Origin: Branchiostoma floridae
Taxonomy: Eukaryota; Chordata; Leptocardii; Amphioxiformes; Branchiostomatidae
Direction: 5' to 3'
DNA length: 25,505 bases
NCBI RefSeq assembly: GCF_000003815.2
Contig: NC_049995.1
Coordinates: 2,576,476-2,601,980, forward strand
Shown here: positions 8,901-20,900 of the stretch, one piece after another
Numbering within the stretch: position 1 is the first letter of the stretch
How the letters are laid out: every line of letters starts with the position of its first letter
Notes under the pieces: generated by a model
The model's input: only the letters and a program-made list of their open reading frames with translations
The model's database searches: none
Told to the model about the DNA's origin: nothing
Made by a program: the position numbers and the translations under genes

Positions 8901-11900
8901 CTTTCCAGACCGTGGAACCCTTCTTCCGAACCTGCATGGTGTGGGTTGTTGCCAGCCCACCGTTGAAGCCGGCAGTCCAACGGATCTGGACTTTGAAATC
9001 GGCATCCTTGGACAAGACTTGCAAGCCGGTTGGCTGGTGCGGGGGCCCTGAGGTGGGACAATAAAACAAGACTTAGTATGAAAGCATGCGCATATACATG
9101 AAGCAAAGAGCTAGCAAATTAGTTCTCAAGATCAAATACTTGAAAAATCTCAAGATTTTGTGGCAAATCTCGAGATCTTTCCAGAAAATCTTGAGATAAT
9201 AATCTTAAGATCTTTCATTAAGTCTCAGGATTCTTAGAAATGATCTCAAGATTTCTTCCAGACGCTTTCAAAGCATCTCAAGTCAAGACATGGGACGTTT
9301 TCAAAGCAACTTTCAATGGTTTGTTGTGAAGCATCTATAGATTTTTGTACAATATCGAAAGATCAAGTCAAAACGTCTCAAGATTTAACACAAAATTAAA
9401 TTTTTAAGACATCTCATGAATTTCTCTTGTCAATGGATTTCAAGCAATTTCACATAGTATTCTGAAATTTCAAGCAGTATTCTGAACTTTCATACCGTAT
9501 GGCTGTAAGACGATGTCATCTGACTCTCCTCCTTTCTGATTGGTCGCCGTGCAGCGGTATGTCCCATAATCCTCCTCCTGTACGTCATCGATGGTGAGTT
9601 GGGAGGCTCCCGGTGCAGGCTGGGAAACGGTAAACCGATCTCCCGACACAGGGTTCCTGTCACGTGACCAGGAGAACGTGATGTCATTGGGTACAGCGAA
9701 CGCCGAACATTGCAGGTCCACGGTTGCACCAGTAGCGACGGGATACGGGTCTCGGCTGTGGTCAAACTTTGGAGGATCTGGAAAGGGGATTTTTGGATGT
9801 TGCAAAAGACTCATTCTCCTTTGCAGAGCCTCGCTCGCGGGTGGGATTTTTACCAGCTGTCAGCCAATCAGAGAATCGCCTATTAAATCCAGAGTGTCTG
9901 ATTGGCTGACAGTTGGTTTCAGGCCTCGCCTATAAAGTGGAAACCTCAGCCCGGTTTTGATAGCAGAGCCTTCCATGGTATATTGTGTGGACCGCGAGCG
10001 AAGCTCTAGGTAGAAGAATGTCATAGTCGTATTCGACAAGTATTGACACCAATCATCAATTCACTAAAGTTTTAATGAATTGCAATAATCCTATTCCAAT
10101 TGAATGTGCGTTCAAGTTTGTTTGTTTGTTTATTTCGATCTCCATTAGACTTTACAATATTGCATTAAAGTCGCCTTCATTCAGTGGTAAAAACCAAGGT
10201 CACTATATAATACGTTTTTTAACCTCCTTGGTAAAACCTATCTCCTTACATAAAGTCCTTACATTCCACGATGACATCAATGTCAGCAGTCCCAGCATCC
10301 CCCACTCCGTTGCTCGCTGTACATGTGTAACTTCCGGCCTGTTGGTACGTAATATCCGGTATGGTAGCCTGCAGGGTGAAACCATCCCGCTGGCTGTTCA
10401 GGGGAGTTCCGTTTGCGTCTGTCCAGGTGAAGGAGGTTGGGGGCGGCTTGCTGTCAGCGGTGCAACTCAGAGTGACGTCATCATTCTCGTCTACTGTCAC
10501 CGTGCCGGAAGTTACTGTGACGCTGGCTGGGTCTGAGAAAACATTAGAACAAAATTTTTATAAAGTTATGTGAAAAGTACATCACCAACAAAGTTTGACC
10601 TTTTTCCAACACAAAGAATGAGACATTATCAATTTTCTTTGTAAGGGACACACCTGCAAAGGGAGGCTTCATCTGTTTATTTTGTAATGTATGTACATTT
10701 ATGTTTAAATTAATGGAAAATGAATTAATAAATAAATTTTAAAAAAGAATTAGACATCGCCGAACTTTAAAATTTCCGGCCTTCTTCCGAATGACTGACC
10801 CAAACATGCATTGGTCACGTGGCCTAAGGGATGCGTGCCTCAATGAACAGATGATTTAACTCGCACCTAGTTTAGCAACCATTGGCTGTGCTCAGTGATT
10901 AAACGTCGCACAGAAAAAGGTTGCTATCATAGTCTTACCAGAGTGTTACAATCAAATAATCAAATTAAGGTTACACAGATGACATTCTGATCAAGCAACA
11001 TCCTAACAAAGTTTCTTACGGACAAGCAAACTTCTTACAGTTTACAACCAACTCCACGGATACTTCTTCGGTCTCAAGAGCCCCCTCTATTGTGTTGGAA
11101 GCTTCACACGTGTAGGTTCCCTCCGAATCCCGGCTGACTTCTGACAGGGTCAGGATGTTGTTCACTTCCGGGTCACCACTTCCGTCCTTGCGCCACTTGA
11201 AGCTTGCTGTTGGATTGGCCACTGATGAACACTGTATGGCCGTGGACTGTCCCTCTTCCAAGGTGACAGATGAAGTTGTGTTGATGGTTGGTGTGTCGAG
11301 ATCTGAAACAAAACAATGTAATAGTTCTCCAATGTGAGACCAAAAGCAACACCTCCTCTTGAATAAGTAGCCTCATCCAATGACCCATGACCTGGAATGT
11401 CTGTCACATCCGATAAACCACTAGATTCACCACCTTTGAGCTTGGCTTCCTTTCACCCAGTAAGTTTGAACTTTGCGGTGAGACAATCTTCGTACTCACT
11501 TCCTGCCACTCTACTGAAGGTTTATTCAAATACACATGTAACTAGGAACACAGTAAGGACACAAACCCGATAAATCAAAACAAACCTTTCGTACATGGTG
11601 AGTGTGCGTTGACAAACCGTAGGTAATTAGGTAATAAGATATCAAGATCGAAAGTAGTTACTCAAGCAACTGGGTATGATTTTAGAAACGGTGAGACGTT
11701 TCAGATAGCATTCAAATCAGACCCTGACCGTCCGTCTGACGATCGGTGTGGGTTAGAGGGTCGCCTTCACCTGAAACGTCTGACGGTTTCCCAAATCATA
11801 TCCACTTGTTTCAGTAATTGCTATTTGTCGTAAAAATGAATTGATAGATACTCACACAGCACGTCTACAGTACCCGCCGCTGCCTGAGGGTTACCGATCC

Positions 11901-14900
11901 CGTTACTAGCTGTGCAGGTGTACGTCCCCGCGTCTTCTCTTGTAAGACTTTGGATCTGTACGACATCTCCTGTCGGGAGCTGCCCTCCCCCTCCCTGTTT
12001 GGTCCAGGTGAATGTCGGGGCGGGGTTGCCGTCTGAGGTGCAGGTCAGGGTGAGGGGGTCGCCTTCTCTCTCTTCAACCGAAGCTGGGGTGACGGTGGTA
12101 TCCATAGGTGCATCTGTTTCATACAGAAAGAAACACTCAGTAAGCTATTGTCTTTTCGAAATCTAGAAAGACACCGTGCCAATCTTGAAAAGAAAAGCAC
12201 TGGAATTTGGGAGGAGATAGTGATGGTCAATAATAGCTCTGGCTGCTCAACGTTGGCTTGGATGCTCTAAGAACGAACCGTATTACGTTTATGAAGGTAT
12301 GGCATCCAGATAATAAGATATGCCAAATATAACACTTACTTGTCACATGACTGCACATGCTATTTGGCGAAATGTTACAATAGTTCAGCGCTTTCGTTAT
12401 CACTAGCTCAATTAACTAACTCTATAACTAAGTCAGTGAACTAACGCTCAGTTAAATGATATCATGATCAACTTGTCATCATTGATCAACCACGTAACTG
12501 CATAGTACAGTTTGGCAGACACATGTGTCTGCCGGAAAAGTACAAAGAAAATATGGTACGTACACAGGACATCTAAGATGAGAGAATCGCTGCCAGTTCC
12601 GGCCAGGTTTCCGGCAGAACAGGTGTAGTTTCCGGCGTCAGCCCTTTCAACGTTCTGGATTGTCAGGTCTGGTGTAGCCAAGGTTCCGCCTGTAAAATCG
12701 GTCCGGTGGGAACCACATGTCAGTCAGATAGAATGCACAGAGGTTACAGTTTGCTCTAAGTTCCAACACAAGAATGTGTTTTGCGTTTTGCGCATTGAAT
12801 GATCGAGTGCCCTACCACAGCCATCCTAAGAATTTAATCGACTAATCACTTGGGTCGCGCTATCGGATATATGACATGCGATTGGTCAGACGCGTCTATG
12901 CCGCCTGTCGTCTCTTTTGAAACACGGATGAATTTCAATACTAAATGTACAAATGATTTGCTTTTCTTCATGTCCGTCGGCAGAACGGACATGAAGCTTA
13001 GTACAGGGCAAAATAAGAAGCCCTACAAATTGCCTTAAAACCTCTGGAGCAGGACCTCTGCTGTAAAGCGTGTGTAGATGATCTTTACCTACTTACTCAT
13101 ACTAACAGTATATGTCCTTGGTGCTGATATAAGTGTTGGTATTGCGCGCCTTTTACTATATTAAAGCATTTGTCCGATCAACCGCATTCTCCGAGGAAGA
13201 GCTTCACCGGTGGCCTATACAGTACACCTTGGGGAGACTCTATTACATTGAACTGAGACTTCCACTTTGGCGGGCGTAGTATCTACAGCTGTTAACCAAT
13301 CAGAGAATCGACTTGACCAAACGAAAACATGTGGGCGAACCTCTGATTGGCTAACAGCTGGTCATAGATCACGCAAAGAAAAGTGGAAACCTCTGCTCGA
13401 TTTTGCATAACACTAGTTCACCTTTATCCACTGGTAACCTAAAGTTATATACGTTGCTTTTGAAAACAGGATATATAGGGACATCAAGTCCACGAAAGGT
13501 GGTTTCAAACAACAATATTCTCAATATTTCTCATATAAATACCCTGTTTTAAAAAGCAATGGAAATAGGTTACCTCATGGATTAAGGTGGACTTGCGTCA
13601 TATTGTGTACTCTACAGGTGAGGCTCTGTCGACATGTTCTAACCTCACCTGTTGTCCGGCCAGCAGAGACGGCAGGGCCAGTCCAAGATACAACATCAAC
13701 TGGGGGGTACACATTGGATTCCACAGTGCAGGACAGGCTGCGACTCTCCGTACCCTCTGCTACTGTAGATGTCGGTTTAGGCAAGACAGTCACGGTCGGC
13801 ACGCCTGCAATCAAAAAACACATTGTTAGAGTCTAGAAGAACATCCTATGTGAAAATTCAAGCGTTCCAGACGGCGAAACGCCGTTTGCGACAACCGTCC
13901 AAGGCGTCTTAAATTATTGGGACGCTTTGGACGGTTACGGCGGCGGACGGCATGGGACGGCCTTTTGAACGCCCGACGAAACGTCCAAGACGGTCCAAAC
14001 GGCATAACAAACGCTTGGACGCGTCTAGATTGGCACATTTTCGTTGTTCCTGAAAAAGGATTTTCGACAGTGTAGAGGATCGGTACCTGCGTTTCCGTTA
14101 GCAACAACAACAACAAAAATATAATCGTAGGCTCCAAACCGTTGGTGGATTCACTAGAGGCCAATTATTGTAATTCAGTTGCTTTTTAATCATGCATGTA
14201 TATACTAGTACACCTTTACTCCATTGTGGTTGGTACACTTCAAGCAGCGGTTTCAGCTCCGACTGTTTTTTTACGTGTTTCTTTTTGTTTATTTTTTCGT
14301 GTCCTCCGGACAAATGGACATCAAGGAAGTGTGACAAAATAGGAAGCCCGATAAAAAGGCCTATTGATATACAACGCATGAAAAAACTACGGAGCAGATC
14401 CCTTGCTTGGGGAGTAAGGGGAAGCGCTTTGCCTACTTATAGTACTTACCAATAGTGATGGTACATGTCCTTGGTTCTGATCTCAGTGCTGGAGTTGTAG
14501 CTGTGCAGGTGTACACCGTGCCGTGCGTCAGGACAGGTGCCACCACCTGATTGGCGGACTGCTGTGCGGACCCGATCTGTTGTCCACCGCTGTGCGACCA
14601 CGTCACTTCCGCTGCCGGGTTCCCGCCCTGCCATTCGCAGTTCAACATGACGTCATTTCCGGTTGTTGTGACGGTGCAGTTTGGGTTGCCATTAGGGGGA
14701 TCTATGTGCATACAAGAAGGGTAAAGAAGTTCTGAGTTGCAAAGTTCTGAGTTTTCTTTACTCTGGACATGATACCGCACTCAAAACTCTGGACATCGTA
14801 CCGCACACGGATCTACATGGTGTCAACAGCTACAAATAAGCCTCAACACGCATGCTATATCATAACACTATGTTTATAAATAAAAAGCTCGAAATAGGTT

Positions 14901-17900
14901 CTCCTAACGTCGACCTGACATATGAGTCATAAATCCATGCTCCACTCTCTCGTAATCACTTCCAGTTGTCTACAACATTGGACCAGAGCCAAAATCAGAC
15001 TTCACATTCTCCAAGTATCCCTTTACACCATTTTCGCATAACATCCTGGCATGCAGGCTGCTACTCTGCAACAATCACACAACAGTGGGCTCACACAAAG
15101 ACAAACAAACATGCACATCAGATAAACTAGTGACAATACCTCTGTTTTCACGGAAATTATGATGAAACACACTAGAAAACTTACACTGAACGTCCACCTG
15201 CAGTTGTGCACTCGTAGATGAGGGACTTCCCAGTATCCCACTACTGGTGGCAGTACAGGTGTAGGTCCCAGCATCCTCACGGTTGACAGGGTTCTTCGTC
15301 AAGGTCGCTCCTTGACCTTGGTCGGCGCCATCTTTACTCCACTGGATGGTGGCGGAGGGATTTGCATTGGCAGTGCACACAACAGTCAGTTCGTCTCCTT
15401 CCACGCCGGTGACGGGACTACTTGGTGCGAGCTGTGGTGCGTCGATATCTGCAAAATGAACGAATTTGCTGTTATGTCACGTGTGATACACCGAATAAAG
15501 GGCGGCTATAATTAATATTTAACATAGATGAAGAGATATGTCCAAGATATGGTGGCATGTGGTATGGGTTCATACTGTGAGGGACACACATAAGAACAGG
15601 TTAGAGGAAAGGCAATGTATAGCTGTTTACACTCACATGGCTATGGCGTAAGTATTGGCCGCCATGTTGGACGGTTAAACCTAAAAGTTCCCAGGCAAAT
15701 TTGAATTCGTACATTGCTTACAGTTGTGTCATGGCATCATAGACCATGATCTGGTTCGCGCTTTAACAACCCAATATGACGACTACGTCGATGGAGGTTA
15801 GACATCCGGGTAAAGAAATACGACAAATGGCAGTTACTCAAGCAACTGCATGTGATTCTTGAAAACGGTCACACGTTTCAAGTAGTATCCACTCCCCTTC
15901 GTCAGCGACAAACTTGATGATAATCGTGTGCATGATTCCCCATGAAGCGTCACTGAAAGGTGTTGGATACTGCCTGAAACGTCTGACCGTTTCCAAAATC
16001 ATATCCAGGTGCTTGTTATTGAGTTATTTGTCATATAAAATGGGGATTGCCTGTGAAGTCACACGCAAACATTCTATGGATAATGGAACAGAAAACAATG
16101 GAATGGGTGACTGATGAAAAGAAATTAATCTCCATGCAGCTCCTACGGTAGCATAAGATAGTACCAAAAGCTGCAAGAGGAGTAAAGCCAGCCTAGGAGT
16201 GTGTTTGACTCCCTTTGGCCAGCTATACTCCTTAGCCAGCTTTGATACTACTAGTACCGTATCTTATGCCACAGGTTATAATCTGTCTGGAGATTAGAAA
16301 AAAACTGACTCACAGTGCACGTTCAAAGTTGCCTCCAGGCTGGTGGCGGCAAACTGGTCCCCCAGCACGTCCGTCACCTTGCAGGTGTAACGCGTCTGGT
16401 CTCTCTGCACGCTTGTGACGTCATAGGTGGTCGCGCTTCCTGACGTCAGCGTGACGTCACCAACATGGAAGCTGTAGGTGAAGGGCGGGGTTCCTGACGT
16501 CATGGCACACGTCAGTCGTACCCCCTGGTTCTCGCGGACGGGGTTGGGGCTGATGGACAGGAGGGGGACACCCGGGGGGTCTGAAATATAGATATGTCAA
16601 ATATCAATGTCAACATTGCAACAAAACACAATTTCAAGTCATACTGTTTATAATGCGTAACTCAGTAGCAAGAACGTAAGGTTTTGGCAATTATGAGTCC
16701 TTGACAGGCCACTGGTTTGGTATACTACTAGAGGGCTTGTAGTATTGATAAATGCTTTTCGATATGTTATTTCTTTATCTATATACAGCATATATTTGCT
16801 CCTTTTGCAGCTGCTTTGACATCTGTACGAATGAAAGCATGATTGAAAACTTGTTTTTATTTTGGAAACGACGGCATATAATCAATCTAATCAAATCAAC
16901 ATGGCCTAAATGATTGGTTACCTACCCAGTACGGTAACGTCCATAGATGCCTCGGCCTTCCCCTCACCGAGCACAGAGACGCCGCAGGTGTAGGTCCCGC
17001 TGTCGGCCGGAGCCAACGACCGGACCTCCAAACCGACATCCCCGCCGCTTATGTTTCCCGTAAACGTCGCACGACTGTCGTACCCGTGAAGGAAGAACTC
17101 TCCAAGACTTCCCGCGTTCTTGTACAGATCGGAGAACGTCGCGCCTTGTCGGTTGGTGAAGGACCAATCAGCGATGGCGTCTCTGGAGGAGTCGTCCAGG
17201 GCGAAGTTGCAGCGGAAGTTATAGTTGTTTCCATTGGCCACGAAGTCTTCGGCAGGAGTAACGGTTACTGTTACGGCTTGGACCCATCCTGAATATAAAG
17301 AACATAAAGACATTGTTGCAAGCTTTTTAATAAGTGGTATGACTGATCCTTAGATGTAAAATAAATGAATTATTATAAGATCCAAAAACGATACTCATTA
17401 GTTTGATTGAGACAGATCATCCTCCTAGATAGTTTCAGTATATAAGTGTATAAGTAATGAGGTTATAGACTATAACGTATTTGGTATAAGTTTTTATTAT
17501 ATGCATTTTCCAAGAAATATTATATTCTAATCGTACATTAGCAAAAAAAAATCGATGAACAACTAATATGGTATAATTATGAATTGATGGCCTAACACAG
17601 TGAAGAAATACTCAATGCAGCTTTAGTCTTTTGCAAAGACTGTAGATGCAGATGATGATGAGATGCAGAACACAGTGATTGATGATAATGATGATAGCCT
17701 AGTCCTTGAAAACAAATAGATCACACTACACACATTTCACATAATCAGTATTATGTGTGTGTTTTTTTTTGGGGGGGGGGGGGTGTGTTTCCGTTCACAA
17801 CCTAAAAACTACAGGAAAAAGTATGCCGTATCGAGCCTTGCGATTAATGAATTTGCAATTGATAACTTAATGGCTATAATGCAAAATATTTTATAACCTT

Positions 17901-20900
17901 TTGTTTTGAAGGCTTGTTTACTAAGATACAACTGTATGGAGCGCAAGCTCATTGTAGCCAAGTTTCCTCGATGCAATTACACTAAGTGATACGATTTGGT
18001 CCGATCCACCTATGACAGACATCGTACAATAACGCATGGCTAAACATGGCCCGATCCACCTATTACAGACACCGTACCATAACGCATGGTTGCACACGTC
18101 AGCTATTCGCCTGTGACACGAAGGTTATAAGGTCATTACATGATGGCATTGTGGTGACAATCATGCGGAAATGATGTGAGACTGAAAGGATATTAATTTT
18201 TAAATGCACAAGTTATTAAAAATGAAATTTCATTCTGTATGAATTGGCCTTTTTATCGAATATTCTGAACAAACTCAGAAATTACATGGAATACCTGTAT
18301 TATTTCTGTATTTTAGTCGTATACATTCTTATATTAGTATTGTTGTTGTAAATCATCCTATTTAATTTATGTATATAACAATCCTCATATTTACAGTAAA
18401 TGTTTGAAAAAAAAAACCTTTAGCAAACCGTTAGTAAATTACGTTAGCAAAAATATGTAACGAACAATCGTTCAAAATGAGATGTACAGATGAGATAACA
18501 TTTACAAACACATGGAAGAATGACTAAGAATGTTGGGCGGGTCCTAAAGTATATATGTAGGTGTTGGCACTTCGAGCTACTGAATATTTGGGCGTATACA
18601 TCGAGAATAATCACATGAAATATTATATTTTCCTACACAAACGTTATTTTGTAATGTCATACTATGCATGTATTAGGTCAACTCTTTCGTTACTTTTGGT
18701 ACCGCGACACACGCGTAAGTATAATGTAGACCCGTTGATATTTGTAGGTTCACATCAAGTTAATGAGCAATTTGCAATAAATAAGTCGTTAACGCCCTCT
18801 ATTCAGATGAATATGGCTTGTATGTTGGTAGGCCTTTATGTACGCCTTTCTAGTACATGCTTTAAGGTCTAGTAATAAAAAAAAACATAATATTTTCAGC
18901 CCTTTGATATCTACCGTTACTTCTCAAAGACAAAATGCAGGTCCTATTGCATCTCGCGAAAAATTATGTTAATTTGATGTGCTTATTATAGTGTGTACAT
19001 TATACGTTATAATATAGATATTCATCATAATGATATGATCTGCTAATCAAACATGTTGATTGGTGGTTAATTAAAGTCGATCAATTGCCTCTTTTTTCTG
19101 TATGAGTCTGTATACTACAACAGTACAAGTTGTCGTGCTTTTTTTTACTAGGTTTACCTGTGTTGTTAATAATAATTGTATTCCTGTATATCAAATTGTA
19201 TTTGTAATTTCCGCTTATTGTATGTAACTAAATCGTAATCAAAAACATCAATTCCTCAAAAAGACGTGAAAATAAAAGTCAAATACATTTTTTTCGTCGC
19301 TATGAACCAACTGTGACAGGACTCGCAATTCCCATTTTACAGTTTTCTTCTAAACAATGAAAGTACACCTTATGGTCAACGTTGTTCAGCTAAATTTCTG
19401 TGTCTCTTCTTACGTGCCATATTGACACTTCTCTTGCAAAGAGACGGTTCAATAAAGTATTCAGAGCGTGAAAGAAAGAGCAGTGTTCCCGAACGTACGG
19501 TAATACCCCTGTCACATTATCCACGATCTTCGGGCGTATCGATGGAAGATCGGCCATATTTAAGATCGACAGAGGGTTGCGCGTATTTTCCAAGTGAAAA
19601 CCATTCCTGTCACATAAAAGCCATACATTGTACCTTGTACAATTGTTGTGCAATACAGTTATTATTATAAGCGAGACTCGGGCGATTGCCGCAGAATCGT
19701 CGTCCGATCGATTTTCGCCAAATGTGACAGGGGTGTAATGTGCACACACAGGACTTCGTTTAATCCGACTGGCTGGTGAATTACTTGCATCAATCAATAT
19801 TCAATATAATGGCAAAGTCAACTGTCTATAACACACAGAAACCTGTTAAGGCTTAGGTCACATTTCCAAACCGCGGCCCGACCGGGCAGCTTTCGGGAGC
19901 GAAAAGCATCATATAAAAGACATAAAAATACACAAAATGTCAAAATAAGATTCATGTGTTTGATATGTGTATATTTCTAAGTATACATTTTAATGTTTCG
20001 TTTCTTAAAACATCCCGGCCGGGCCCCCGTTTGGAAATGTGACCTAAGCCTTACACTTGACCATTATGGTACCTCAGTTGTAGTTTGCTATCAGGCACGT
20101 ATAGGTCGGTCTGGAGTTGTAGTTACAATAGAATTCATCACAGTTTCTGTTAGATGTTTGGTCAACGTCGCATGCACTCGAATTTCTTCATTTGCATATT
20201 TTACATGTGTGACACAATATTTGAAGCTCAGTTAGAGATATCATCCTTATACACGCAAATAATTATTTTCTTGCAATTAAAAAGAATAGTCTGCACGGTT
20301 TGTGTTAGATGTTTGATCAACGTTGCAACCGAATTTCTTCATTTTCATAGGATATATTTTACATGTACGACACAGCATTTTGAACCTATAGAGATATCAT
20401 CCTTATTACACACAAACACGATTTTACAAATAGAGTTCTTTCGAATCAAGTGCTGGAAGAAAGAAAGTGTTTTGGAATGCTGACAGTCAACAACATATAT
20501 TTTTTTTAGCAAAATCTCTATGTATTTCCACACACACGTTTCGTCAAAAACTAACCACCTCCACGGGTGTCATGTCTGTCATTTCCTCTGTCTGCATGTC
20601 TGTGTCTTGAAGTCCCCAAGGGGAATATTGCATGCACGATGGTTGACGCGATCGCGACATAGCATTACTTTAGTCTCCACCAGACTGACTACGCTGGCTA
20701 TTATATGGAGAATAACTTGTCAGGCTAGGGGAGTTTTGCTACCGGAGGAACCGGCTGGTCAGAGGGGAAACATGAACCTAAGCGTGGACGGACTCCCTGG
20801 CCAATTTCCCGATTTTTTTTGCCGAATTCTACGATCCCCGCACCCTCATAGAAAGGCCTGGTGGAGGTTAACATTGCTTCGTGCCTTTGCAGATCTCAAC

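Noticed and set aside
10075-10573. Plus-strand open frames over exon 10
   Set aside because: Antisense shadows of the eighth Ig domain exon.
18561-18872. 103-codon plus-strand open frame
   Set aside because: AT-rich intronic sequence, no motif, no supporting splice or promoter signal.
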